This document shows, one piece after another, positions 1 through 8,117 of a stretch of DNA of 34,097 bases. A program made the translations under genes and the position numbers. The stretch is from an uncultured Collinsella sp. (GTDB lineage: Bacteria; Actinomycetota; Coriobacteriia; Coriobacteriales; Coriobacteriaceae). The notes beneath the pieces are model-generated. The model was not told the origin of the DNA. It worked only from the letters and a program-made list of their open reading frames with translations, and did no database searches. Location of the stretch: NCBI GenBank assembly GCA_902464645.1, contig CABQKL010000009.1, forward strand, positions 1 through 34,097. Direction: 5' to 3'. Every line of letters begins with the position of its first letter. Position 1 is the first letter of the stretch.

Positions 1-2
1 AC

Positions 3-668
3 GACGACTGGTACGACTACGTTAAGCTCATTGCACGCTTTTTGGTCTGCAGCGGCTACAAGGGCATGCTGGTGCTCATCGACGAGCTCGTGAATCTGTA
101 CAAGATTCCCAACGCGATCACGCGCCAATATAACTACGAGAAGATCCTGACCATGTACAACGACACGCTCCAGGGCAAAGCGCAGTACCTGGGCATGATC
201 ATGGGCGGCACGCCAACCTCCATCGAAGACCGCCGCCGCGGCGTCTTTTCCTACGAGGCCCTGCGCAGCCGTCTCGCTCAAGGCCGTTTTGCGCGCGATG
301 ATCTCAAAGACATGCTCGCGCCCATCATCCGCCTGCAACCGCTCACCTACGAGGAGCTGCTGGTGCTCATCGAGAAGCTTATGCAGATCCATGCCGGCTA
401 CTTTGGCTGGACGCCCACGCTTACCGAGAACGACTTGGTGGACTTTCTCAAGATTGAGTTTGGCCGCGTGGGGGCCGACACGCATCTGACGCCCCGCGAG
501 GTCATCCGCGACTTTATCGAGCTGCTCGATATCCTGTGTCAGAACCCCGATGCAAATGTGGCCGAGTTGCTGCAAAGCGTCGGTGGCGACGCGCTGGCGC
601 CGGCAGCTGCAACAGACGACACCGGCACCGCAGACGACGACCGCAACTTCGCCGAATTCACCATCTAA
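3..668 (+). CDS. BREX-type ATP-binding protein (BrxD/DUF2791-like), 3' part
   Basis: The reading frame is open from the window edge, so only about the last 220 residues are present. A Walker B-like strand (MLVLIDEL) sits about 20 residues in, followed by a helical AAA-like lid and C-terminal region (EELLVLIEKL, LTPREVIRDFIELLDIL) and a short disordered tail rich in Ala, Asp and Thr. This resembles the DUF2791 P-loop ATPases named BrxD in type 2 BREX; the assignment is from memory of the family and the Walker A half lies outside the window. The next gene is an Lhr-like helicase 116 bp downstream on the same strand, the BrxD plus BrxHI arrangement. A TerB-like or other partner gene may lie further left. 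A TTG in frame at 42 is not a plausible start because coding sequence clearly continues upstream of it. Confidence 0.7.
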   Translation, partial: DDWYDYVKLIARFLVCSGYKGMLVLIDELVNLYKIPNAITRQYNYEKILTMYNDTLQGKAQYLGMIMGGTPTSIEDRRRGVFSYEALRSRLAQGRFARDDLKDMLAPIIRLQPLTYEELLVLIEKLMQIHAGYFGWTPTLTENDLVDFLKIEFGRVGADTHLTPREVIRDFIELLDILCQNPDANVAELLQSVGGDALAPAAATDDTGTADDDRNFAEFTI

Positions 669-701
669 CCTACCAAAAAGGGACAGGTTTATTTTGGCAG
701 G
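669..701. repeat. short GGGACAGG-containing imperfect palindrome
   Basis: Immediately after the stop codon, CCTACCAAAA (669-678) and TTTTGGCAGG (692-701) form a 10-bp stem with one mismatch around a loop carrying AGGGACAGG. The position between two co-directional genes and the GGGAC core recall REP-like palindromes. It lies upstream of the helicase ribosome site and could also act as a partial terminator or mRNA-stability hairpin. The rest of the gap (702-784) shows nothing more than the GAGAGGAGG ribosome site. Confidence 0.4.
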
Positions 702-784
702 TTTTATCTGGGCAAACACCGATGTTGCAAGATATCGAGCCGTCGCCCGTTGCGTTGATCGGCCCGTTGATGAGAGGAGGCCCC

Positions 785-3229
785 ATGAACGCTTTTGACC
801 GATATGCCCCGTTTATCCAGGATTTCATTTACTCCCACGATTGGGAGAGTCTGCGCTCCATCCAGGTTGCGGCGGCAGATGCCATCTTCAACACGCAAGA
901 CAATGTGCTCCTGACGGCATCCACGGCATCTGGCAAAACCGAGGCAGCCTTCTTTCCCATCCTGACCGAGTTTTGGGAGAACCCGCCCGCGAGCGTGGGC
1001 GCCCTTTACATTGGCCCCCTCAAGGCGCTCATCAACGACCAGTTCGTTCGCCTCAACGATCTGTGCGAAGAGGCCGACATCCCCGTCTGGCACTGGCACG
1101 GCGATGTCTCGCAGTCGCACAAGGCAAAGCTCATCAAAAAGCCGAGCGGCATCCTACAGATTACGCCCGAATCACTCGAGGCGCTCCTGATCCACAAGCA
1201 CATGGCAATTCCGCGTATGTTCTGCGACCTGCGCTATGTGGTCATCGACGAGGTCCACTCGCTCATGCGCGGTGACCGCGGCGGGCAGACGCTCTGCCTT
1301 ATCGAGCGTCTTTCGCGCATGGCGGGCGTGCGGCCCAGGCGCATCGGCCTTTCGGCCACCATCGGGGACCCGGAACGCACGGGTGCCTTCTTGTCGCAGG
1401 GGACGGGACGCGACTGCGTCATCCCCCGCTTTGAGGAGCCGCGCCGCGTGTGGCGTATCTCCATGGAGCACTTCTACAACTCGGGTCCCCAGGCTCAGCA
1501 GCGAGGATTCACGAGCACAGGTCCGCAGGAAGCTGAGGTGCTCGCATGCGAGCGCATTGAGGCGGCACCACCCGCGGCACTGCCGGCCGACACCCAAGAC
1601 ATGCGCCACAGCGGACAGTTCACACAGGAGGAGCGCCGTCAACGTCGCGAGCAGGCAAGGGGCAAGGCTGCCCCCAAGAACCGTCGCACTTCCTCGGCCC
1701 CCGGAGGGGAAGTCAACATCCCGCAGGCAACCGAACAGGCACTACTCAACCCCACCGACACCGCACCCGATAACGCCGACCCCGGCATGGGCTACATCTT
1801 TGAACATACCCGCGGCCGCAAGTGCCTGGTCTTTGCCAACTCGCGCGAGGAGGCAGAGGCCGTGTGCTCCATGTTGCGCAGCTACTGTGAAAGCCGGCAC
1901 GAGCCCGACCGTTTCCTCATCCATCATGGCAACCTCTCGGCATCGCTACGCGAGACCGCCGAGGAGCTCATGCGCGACGAGGAACAGGCACAGACAACCG
2001 TCACCACCTCTACGCTTGAGCTTGGCATCGATATCGGTCGCCTGGAGCGTGCGTTTCAGATCGACGCGCCGTTTACCGTCAGCTCCTTTCTGCAGCGCAT
2101 GGGGCGCACGGGACGCCGTGATCTTCCGCCCGAGATGTGGTTTGTCATGCGCGAGGAAGAGCCCGAACCGCGCACGATGATGCCCGAGACCATTCCCTGG
2201 AAGCTCCTCCAGGGCATCGCGCTCGTACAACTCTATCGCGAGGAAAAGTGGGTCGAGCCGCCCGAGCTCGATCGACTCCCCTACAGTCTGCTCTATCACC
2301 AGACCATGTCGACCCTCGCCAGCACCGGAGAACTCACGCCAGCAGAGCTTGCCCAGCGCGTGCTCACGCTCAGCTATTTCCATCGCATCTCGGCCGATGA
2401 CTATCGCGTGCTGCTGCGTCACCTCATTGACATCGACCATATCCAGGTCACCGAGGGCGGCGGGCTCATCGTGGGTCTCGCGGGCGAGCGCATCATTAAC
2501 AACTTTAAGTTTTACGCCGTGTTCCAGGAAAACGAGGAGTTCACCGTTCGCAGCGAGTCGGCCGAGTTGGGCACGATTGTCAATCCACCCCCGCCCGGTG
2601 AGCGCATCGCCATCGCCGGACACTGCTGGATTGTCGAGGAAGTGGACTGGAAGCGTCATACCGTCTTTGCCACGCAGGTCAAGGGCCGTGTGCCGGCTTA
2701 CTTTGGCGACTGCCCCGGCGATATCAACACGCATGTGCTCGAGCGCATGCGTAAAGCGCTCAACGAGCACGCGGCATATCCGTACCTCATGGGCAACGCA
2801 CGGGCACGCCTTGCACAGGCTCGTCATACCGCCGAGATTTCGGGCGCGGGAACCAAGCCGCTTATCAACCTGGGCGGCGACACCTGGGTACTCTTCCCCT
2901 GGCTGGGCAGCTACGCCTTTCTGGCGCTCGAACGTATGCTCAAGATTAAATGCGCCACGGAGCTTGGCCTTCGCGGACTCGACCCATCACGCCCGTACTT
3001 TATGCAGTTTAAGATGAAGGCCGACGAGGAGACGTTCTTTGAGGTGCTCGCCGCCGAGGCCGAGAAGGACTTCGATCCCATCGAGCTCGTCTATCCCGGC
3101 GAGGTGCCTTACTTTGATCGTTACGATGAGTTCGTTCCCGAAGAGCTCGTGCGCAAAGGCTTCGCCGAAGGCGTGCTCGACATAGAGGGCATGAAGCAGC
3201 GCGTCCTCAGCTGGCGTGACCACGCCTAA
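785..3229 (+). CDS. Lhr-like DEAD/DEAH-box SF2 helicase (BrxHI-like)
   Basis: An 814-residue ATP-dependent helicase. The ATG at 785 is chosen because GAGAGGAGG lies 4 bases before it; the frame is open further upstream but that part overlaps the previous gene in another frame and has no helicase homology. Visible motifs: I TASTASGKTE (about residues 44-53), Ia GPLKALINDQ, II DEVH (about 154), III LSATIGD (about 188), V TSTLELGIDIG, VI QRMGRTGRR (about 436). Between the two RecA domains lies a low-complexity insert of roughly 100 residues rich in Gln, Arg, Ala and Pro (DNA about 1480-1790). The C-terminal 350 residues fit the winged-helix and accessory domains of Lhr-type enzymes. With the upstream BrxD-like ATPase it probably forms a DNA-translocating defence or genome-maintenance module. 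A general Lhr repair role is the alternative. Confidence 0.85.
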   Translation: MNAFDRYAPFIQDFIYSHDWESLRSIQVAAADAIFNTQDNVLLTASTASGKTEAAFFPILTEFWENPPASVGALYIGPLKALINDQFVRLNDLCEEADIPVWHWHGDVSQSHKAKLIKKPSGILQITPESLEALLIHKHMAIPRMFCDLRYVVIDEVHSLMRGDRGGQTLCLIERLSRMAGVRPRRIGLSATIGDPERTGAFLSQGTGRDCVIPRFEEPRRVWRISMEHFYNSGPQAQQRGFTSTGPQEAEVLACERIEAAPPAALPADTQDMRHSGQFTQEERRQRREQARGKAAPKNRRTSSAPGGEVNIPQATEQALLNPTDTAPDNADPGMGYIFEHTRGRKCLVFANSREEAEAVCSMLRSYCESRHEPDRFLIHHGNLSASLRETAEELMRDEEQAQTTVTTSTLELGIDIGRLERAFQIDAPFTVSSFLQRMGRTGRRDLPPEMWFVMREEEPEPRTMMPETIPWKLLQGIALVQLYREEKWVEPPELDRLPYSLLYHQTMSTLASTGELTPAELAQRVLTLSYFHRISADDYRVLLRHLIDIDHIQVTEGGGLIVGLAGERIINNFKFYAVFQENEEFTVRSESAELGTIVNPPPPGERIAIAGHCWIVEEVDWKRHTVFATQVKGRVPAYFGDCPGDINTHVLERMRKALNEHAAYPYLMGNARARLAQARHTAEISGAGTKPLINLGGDTWVLFPWLGSYAFLALERMLKIKCATELGLRGLDPSRPYFMQFKMKADEETFFEVLAAEAEKDFDPIELVYPGEVPYFDRYDEFVPEELVRKGFAEGVLDIEGMKQRVLSWRDHA

Positions 3230-3343
3230 GACCAGTCTTTTTGGGACGGGGCTATTTTAGCTACCTTGACAGGCAACGCGATCGGTTTGGCCGATTAACG
3301 GCAGGGGGTAGCTAAAATAGCCCCGTCCCAAAAAGACTGGTCT
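3229..3343. repeat. 115-bp palindromic repeat with perfect 37-bp arms
   Basis: Bases 3229-3265 and 3307-3343 are perfect inverted copies over 37 bp (outer ends AGACCAGTC, inner ends GCTACC), with GGGACGGGGC inside the arm. The 41-base centre contains a smaller hairpin (ATCGG/CCGAT). The left arm begins on the last base of the helicase stop codon. The palindrome fills the gap between two convergent genes, so it could end transcription from both sides, but the arms are much longer than an ordinary terminator. It resembles a REP or MITE-type insertion. Confidence 0.75.
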
Positions 3344-3355
3344 CAAGGAGACGTA

Positions 3356-4231
3356 CTAATCGTGAAGGACGGTACCGAGGAAGTCAGCGTCGAAGGGCAC
3401 GGCTTCGGCAAAGGCGTAGTCGCCGTCGCTGGCGACGAGCAGGTAGTTCTCCTCGCCGCCGAACTCCGCATCGCCACATGGGACCACCCAGGCGTGGGCG
3501 AATACCTCGACTGCCGTGGCAGCGCAGTCGCGCAGGAACGTCACGTCGCTCCCCTCGTTTGCGCTCACGATATTGGCAACGTAGATACCCCCGGGGTTCA
3601 GGCTGCCTCGCACCAAACGCAACGCCTCAACCGTCGCCAGCTTGCGTACGGGCTCGGCACCGCCAAAGCAATCGCTCACGACCACGTCGTAGCGACGATG
3701 TCCCACGCTCGTCACGCCCAGATACGAGCGAGCCTCGGCGGTTATCACCCGCAGGCGATCGCCCACCGCGCGCTCCAGCTCATCCAGGTAGAACCAGCGG
3801 CGCGCCAGGCGCGTAATCTCTCCGTCATACTCGATGACGTCCATGCGCAAGCCCGCGTGCGACATCAGAGCGAACTTGGGATAGGCAAACCCGCCGCCGC
3901 CCAGCATGAGCATACGGTCGATACCATGCCCGTAAGCATCACGCATTGCGTCCTCAGCCTCAAACACGTCGTCAAACGCGCGATAGTACGCAAAGACGGG
4001 CTCCGCCCAGCGTTCGCCAACGTAACTCGCGCTTTGGTAGACGCCGCCTTGCACCAATACGCGGACTTCGTCGCCGCCCTCATCGTGCACGCGTTTCACA
4101 CGCGCCAACCCATTGCGGGTTCGCGCAACCTGCAGACAGGCAGCACGAACAGCGACAGCGGCCGCACCAAGCGCCGCGGCCCCCAGAGCAACGCCGGCAA
4201 CGACGCCAGCAGAAACACTCGGCTTGTTCAT
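3356..4231 (-). CDS. Membrane-anchored spermidine synthase-like protein
   Basis: A 291-residue protein with the polyamine-synthase/methyltransferase Rossmann fold. Residues about 8-30 are an Ala/Val-rich hydrophobic segment, a likely membrane anchor or signal. The nucleotide-binding loop MLMLGGGGFAYPKF and acidic strand DVIEYDGE are clear. The catalytic loop reads YDVVVSDCFGGAEP; classical spermidine synthases have D-S-x-D-P, so the second aspartate is missing and true aminopropyl transfer is doubtful. The ATG follows directly on the TAA of elp3 (TAAATG) with GGAGCT just upstream, so the two genes are cotranscribed and probably translationally coupled. It may use S-adenosylmethionine or its decarboxylated form on an unknown substrate at the membrane. 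The fold call is firm; the reaction is unknown. Confidence 0.75.
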   Translation of the reverse strand: MNKPSVSAGVVAGVALGAAALGAAAVAVRAACLQVARTRNGLARVKRVHDEGGDEVRVLVQGGVYQSASYVGERWAEPVFAYYRAFDDVFEAEDAMRDAYGHGIDRMLMLGGGGFAYPKFALMSHAGLRMDVIEYDGEITRLARRWFYLDELERAVGDRLRVITAEARSYLGVTSVGHRRYDVVVSDCFGGAEPVRKLATVEALRLVRGSLNPGGIYVANIVSANEGSDVTFLRDCAATAVEVFAHAWVVPCGDAEFGGEENYLLVASDGDYAFAEAVPFDADFLGTVLHD

Positions 4232-6139
4232 TTAGAGCTCCTTTTGCAGATAGAGTCCGTGGTCGTAAAAACCCAAATGGCGATAGTACTCGCGCGTACC
4301 GATCGCGCTAATCACGTTGATGTGCGTATACCCCGCGTCTCGAGCAATCTGGCACGCACGCTCTACGAGCACACGCCCCAACCCGCGATGCTGCGCCGCC
4401 TGGCCCTGGTCGCCCACGCGCGCCGCCATGCCATACACGTGCACCTCGCGAATCATTGCCTCGTCCGGCGTCGTCGGCAACTCGTCTGCGTGCGCGGTAA
4501 CAAACGCACGATCGGGCAACGACAGGCGCAAAAAGCCGGCGATCTTGCCCTGCGGCGTCACCCACTGCAAAAAGCGCTCGTGCGTCACCGGCGTCTCGTA
4601 CGTCACTTCCTCGTCAAGGGTCAACTCGTCCAGATCGGCACCCGCCGTGCTGATCTCGCGATAGCGAATCTCACGCACCGTCGCACCGTCACCCCGAGCA
4701 GCTAGGCGGTTCTCAACGAGCTGACGCAGATTAGGCTTCTTGTTGCCCACCATGATGTCGTCGGAGCTAAAGTCACGAATCATACGGCTGATACGGCAGA
4801 ACGCCGGCGTCACTACGATGTCGTCGGCCAACACATCGAGCAGCTCTTCCTCGGTATAGGGGCGCCACTCGCCGCGCTCATAGCAGCCCACCAAACGCGA
4901 GCCCTCGATGAGCGCACACGGGTAGACCTTGACCTCGTCGGGCATAAAGGCCCCCTCGGTCATAAAGCGCTCGTAGTCGCGCTTGTCCCCCTCGGGCGTG
5001 GCGTCCAGCAAGTTGAGCATAAAATGCGCGTGAATCTTAAAGCCAAACAGGCGCGCAAGAGAAAACGCCCACTCGACCTGAGCCACCGAAATGCGGCGCT
5101 CGTTGATGTCGAGCAGGTGCTGGTCGAGACTCTGGATACCCATCTGAATCTTGGTGCAGCCCAGGCGGCGGATGAGCGTGAGGGCCTGCGGCGTTACGGC
5201 ATCGGGGCGCGTCTCGATAACGAGCCCCACCACACGATGCTTCGCCGTCTCGTTGATACGCTGCTGACGCTCAAGCTCTTCCATCGTTGTCGTTTGCCAC
5301 TCGGCAACCTCGCCCCACGGCGTACCAGGGCCGTACAGACGACGCACCGCGCGGTTATAGCCGCCCACGGCAGCATCCACACGCTCCTGCTCGTCGGCAA
5401 CGCCGGCAGCAAGCTCAGCCTCGTCTGTCGCAATGCCGGCGGCCCGATAGCGCTCGCGGCGCTCTACTACCACCGGCGGCAGGGCATCGGCGGGAGCGTC
5501 ATCGAGCAGACGCCCCGCCTCGGCACGACTGATGCCCGGACGCGCCAACATGGGGTTTGCCGCCACGCCGGCGACGGCATCGTCATTGAGCGCACGGAAA
5601 AGTTCCGACATAAACCATGTCTGGTACCCTTGCGGATAGTCGCTCCAGGTGCCACCGAGCACGATGAGCTCTATCTTGTCGGTCGCATGCCCCATCTGCG
5701 AAAGCGCGGTCAGACGAGCGCTCACCTGCAGATACGGGTCAAAGCAATTTTGCTCTGCACGGGCGCACGCCGGCTCGGCGTGCAGATAGCTTTTGGGCAT
5801 GCGCAGATCGTTGGGGCAAAACAGGCAATCGCCCGAGCACGGCCAGGGCTTGGTGATGACGGTAATGGTCGCCACGCCCGAAGCCGTGCGACGAGGCTTC
5901 ATCCTCAACACTTGCAGCAACCGACGTTCCAGATCGGCGTCGACATTCCACCCAGCCCACCGCGCCGGCTCCTCACGTTTAACCCGCTGGTAGAACGGCA
6001 GCAGACGGCGCTTGGCCAAATCGCGTTTGTCGGCGCCCTCACGGCGCGCCTCGGCATGTATCAGTTTGACGAGCGCTTTGTCGTCCACGGTCTCGCCGCG
6101 ACGCAGAGCCTCGAGTATGTTCAAGATAATCTGTTCCAT
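4232..6139 (-). CDS. elp3: Elp3-like radical SAM / GNAT tRNA wobble-uridine modification enzyme
   Basis: A 635-residue bacterial Elp3. The radical SAM cluster motif CSGDCLFC gives Cys101, Cys105 and Cys108 (C-x3-C-x2-C) after KPWP, exactly the Elp3 signature. Further Elp3 segments are visible (ELIVLGGTWSDYP, GLVIETRPD, GCTKIQMGIQSLD, KIHAHFMLNLLDATPEGD, KVYPCALIEGS). The C-terminal acetyltransferase domain ends GRVLVERACQIARDAGY and REYYRHLGFYDHGLYLQKEL. In archaea and eukaryotes Elp3 makes 5-carboxymethyl-uridine at tRNA position 34 from acetyl-CoA and SAM; bacterial members are presumed to act on tRNA as well. It is the first gene of a two-gene unit with the spermidine-synthase-like gene. 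A Trm9-like methyltransferase, the expected next enzyme, lies 2 kb away. Confidence 0.93.
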   Translation of the reverse strand: MEQIILNILEALRRGETVDDKALVKLIHAEARREGADKRDLAKRRLLPFYQRVKREEPARWAGWNVDADLERRLLQVLRMKPRRTASGVATITVITKPWPCSGDCLFCPNDLRMPKSYLHAEPACARAEQNCFDPYLQVSARLTALSQMGHATDKIELIVLGGTWSDYPQGYQTWFMSELFRALNDDAVAGVAANPMLARPGISRAEAGRLLDDAPADALPPVVVERRERYRAAGIATDEAELAAGVADEQERVDAAVGGYNRAVRRLYGPGTPWGEVAEWQTTTMEELERQQRINETAKHRVVGLVIETRPDAVTPQALTLIRRLGCTKIQMGIQSLDQHLLDINERRISVAQVEWAFSLARLFGFKIHAHFMLNLLDATPEGDKRDYERFMTEGAFMPDEVKVYPCALIEGSRLVGCYERGEWRPYTEEELLDVLADDIVVTPAFCRISRMIRDFSSDDIMVGNKKPNLRQLVENRLAARGDGATVREIRYREISTAGADLDELTLDEEVTYETPVTHERFLQWVTPQGKIAGFLRLSLPDRAFVTAHADELPTTPDEAMIREVHVYGMAARVGDQGQAAQHRGLGRVLVERACQIARDAGYTHINVISAIGTREYYRHLGFYDHGLYLQKEL

Positions 6140-6157
6140 GCCCCCATTGTAAAGGCA

Positions 6158-6191
6158 AAGGCGCCGGAGCCGATCTCGGCTTCGGCGCCTT
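6158..6191 (-). terminator. Hairpin terminator after the DUF4097 gene
   Basis: AAGGCGCCGGAGCCGA and its near-perfect complement (one mismatch) form a 16-bp GC-rich stem with a 2-base loop between the DUF4097 stop and elp3. Read on the minus strand it is followed by TTTGCCTTTAC, a weak T-rich tract. It probably separates the XRE/DUF4097 unit from elp3. Confidence 0.65.
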
Positions 6192-6237
6192 CATCAAACA
6201 GCGCAGCTATGGTGTATAAGTCTTCGATAACCGCCCG

Positions 6238-7137
6238 TCACTCTGAATCAAATGACATGTCGCCCGAACCAACCTCAAAACGATACGTGGCGGACTTATC
6301 GCCATTATCGAATTCAAGATTCAAAATGGTCTCGCCGTCGTAGTCAAGCGGAAGGAAATCGCTCTCGAAGTCGCCGCTGCCCAAGGTGAGGCTCGCCTTA
6401 AAGCCCGTCGAGTTCGGAACCGTCATCTCCACATCGCCCGAGCCCACACTCACGTCCATCGACTTCGCGGGGGCCTGGTAGAGCTCGAACGTTACATCGC
6501 CCGACCCGACCTCTGCACTAAGCGCATCAGTCACGCTGCCCGCAAACCCTACATCTCCCGCACCCAGGAAAAGGTCGAAACCATCACAGGTGACACCGGC
6601 AATCTGCAGATCACCCGAGCCCACGTGCGCGTTGATTCCCTTCAGATGTTCGGCAACACGGCGCGGCAGCTCAACCGTAACCGAGCGGTCAATTGCCTTA
6701 CCGTCATCACTTCCAAACTGAGAAACCTTGAGCGTCGAGTCCTCGACGGATGCGATGTTCTGCGTCGCGGCCTTGGAGGCATCCATACCATTGGCAACGC
6801 GTCCCCGCTCGATAACGCGAGCCTTGTTGCCATCAACAACCTTGACGTCCACCGTAGCCGCATCGATATCGAAATCGAGGTAGCGAAACTCATCGGCATC
6901 AAAGGTCGTACACGAAAGCTGCTGAGGCCGAGCGGAATAGTTACCGCTATCCAAGAGATCATCGTCGTCAAACATATCGTCAAAATCAGACAAATGGCCA
7001 GATAGAATACCGGTCGTACGCACCATATCGGAATGAGCCAATAGCCGCGAGGCACCAAATACAAGCCCGATGATGAGCACAAACGCTCCGATGCCAACAC
7101 CCAAGCGTACCTTGGATTCATGCGAAAGCTTCATCAT
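6238..7137 (-). CDS. DUF4097-family membrane-anchored beta-repeat protein
   Basis: A 299-residue protein with a short cytoplasmic start, one transmembrane segment (about residues 10-32, GVGIGAFVLIIGLVFGASRLL) and an extracellular region built from short beta repeats. The repeat signature is V/L-G-S/A-G-D followed by alternating hydrophobic residues, seen at least six times (VGSGDLQIAG, GAGDVGFAG, VGSGDVTFEL, VGSGDVEMTV, LGSGDFESDF, VGSGDMSFDS). This is the DUF4097 right-handed beta-solenoid type, often called a putative adhesin though the function is not established. Its ATG overlaps the stop of the upstream XRE gene in ATGA, so the two are translationally coupled. It probably acts with that regulator in envelope sensing. 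Confidence 0.8.
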   Translation of the reverse strand: MMKLSHESKVRLGVGIGAFVLIIGLVFGASRLLAHSDMVRTTGILSGHLSDFDDMFDDDDLLDSGNYSARPQQLSCTTFDADEFRYLDFDIDAATVDVKVVDGNKARVIERGRVANGMDASKAATQNIASVEDSTLKVSQFGSDDGKAIDRSVTVELPRRVAEHLKGINAHVGSGDLQIAGVTCDGFDLFLGAGDVGFAGSVTDALSAEVGSGDVTFELYQAPAKSMDVSVGSGDVEMTVPNSTGFKASLTLGSGDFESDFLPLDYDGETILNLEFDNGDKSATYRFEVGSGDMSFDSE

Positions 7138-7850
7138 TCATCACCCTCTTTGGCACATGGCTCAGCGGTGGCCGCGGTAGCCACGTCAGCATCAACCGAA
7201 GCGGAAACATTCTGAGCCCTAGCTGTCACCGGTGCCGGGCCAACCTGGATATCCCCACGCGCCCAATCACCATCGAGCGCACGTGCCACCCAGTGATAGA
7301 TGGGAATCGTAAAGAAGATCAGTGCGGCAAAGGGGCCGGCACCAAACAGGAACATCAGCAAAAAGAACAGCAGCCAGCACACGGCCCAATATGGGAACGA
7401 CTGGAACGGGCCCTTCACCGGAGTCGAGCCAACCGCGGTGCCACTCGTCGCCTGCGCCGTAGCGGCATTGGCAGCCTGTGCACTCCAGCTTGCCGCTTGC
7501 GCCGCCTTGGCCGCAGCATCACTCGCCTGTGTTGCCGCCTCGGTAGCGCGCGCCGCCGCCTCATGGGTGCGAGCACGCTCTGCCGCCTCGGCCTCGCGCT
7601 GACGGGCGCGGTCCTCGTTCTCAAACTCGATATCGTCCTCGATCTCGTCGCTCGGATTGAGCAGCTCGTCCAGGCTCACGCCATAAAGTTTGGCGAGCGA
7701 GATCAGGTTCTCGGTATCGGGCGAGCTCTCCGCGCGCTCCCATTTACTGACCGCCTGGCGCGACAGCCCCAGCTTTCGCGCCAGCCCTTCTTGGCTAAAA
7801 CCCTTGCTGCGACGAAGGTCGGCGAGCCGCTGCGCAGTTTCTACATTCAT
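7134..7850 (-). CDS. XRE-family regulator with C-terminal membrane segments
   Basis: A 238-residue protein. The start at 7850 is chosen because AGGAGG sits 4 bases upstream and the XRE helix-turn-helix begins at once (residues about 5-62; motif SQEGLARKLGLSRQAVSKWE). The frame is open to 8021 but the extra residues are not HTH-like. After an acidic stretch comes an Ala/Gln-rich helical linker (about 90-150), then a strongly hydrophobic region (FPYWAVCWLLFFLLMFLFGA, then PFAALIFFTIPIYHWV) that can form two membrane spans. This is a membrane-tethered one-component regulator, transcribed with and coupled to the DUF4097 gene. It probably transduces an envelope signal and may regulate its own promoter in the 7851-8117 gap. 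Confidence 0.85.
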   Translation of the reverse strand: MNVETAQRLADLRRSKGFSQEGLARKLGLSRQAVSKWERAESSPDTENLISLAKLYGVSLDELLNPSDEIEDDIEFENEDRARQREAEAAERARTHEAAARATEAATQASDAAAKAAQAASWSAQAANAATAQATSGTAVGSTPVKGPFQSFPYWAVCWLLFFLLMFLFGAGPFAALIFFTIPIYHWVARALDGDWARGDIQVGPAPVTARAQNVSASVDADVATAATAEPCAKEGDE

Positions 7851-7968
7851 GGTTCCTCCTATGTGATGCCAGCCGTGCCGCCGGACCGTTTTTGTTCTTA
7901 AGGCGCCTTGCACAGTTAAAAATCTATCCGCCACTGCCAAAAGCATGCCACCTATTCTAGTGAGATTT

Positions 7969-7997
7969 TTGACAACCGGCGGTTGCGGGTGCATATG
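7969..7997 (+). promoter_or_regulatory. Candidate promoter for the Trm9-like gene
   Basis: TTGACA (7969-7974), a 17-base spacer, then CATATG (7992-7997) as a moderate -10. It points toward the methyltransferase gene. The divergent gap 7851-8117 must also hold the XRE promoter, which I could not place with confidence. Confidence 0.35.
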
Positions 7998-8059
7998 AGC
8001 TGCGGAAATGTGTCCAAACAAAGCAATGACCCACGGCTCGGTTGTCCCCGTTGCGGCGT

Positions 8060-8084
8060 TAACGGTAGTATGGTCGTACTGTTA
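8060..8084. promoter_or_regulatory. Interrupted dyad upstream of the Trm9-like gene
   Basis: TAAC-n-GTA and TAC-n-GTTA form an imperfect 25-bp dyad. It lies about 33 bases before the GTG start and downstream of the candidate promoter, a position that fits an operator. The binding protein is unknown; the neighbouring XRE regulator is one candidate. Confidence 0.3.
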
Positions 8085-8117
8085 ATTCCGCACCGCCAAC
8101 GGAGGGAGTTCCGCGCC

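Noticed and set aside
536..784. Upstream extension of the helicase frame
   Set aside because: It overlaps the ATPase gene in another frame, encodes Arg-rich sequence typical of a GC-rich shadow, and the strong ribosome site is at 772-780.
3362..4705. Long plus-strand open frame opposite the spermidine-synthase-like gene and elp3
   Set aside because: It is antisense to two clear genes and its translation shows no known domain; such mirror frames are expected at this GC content.
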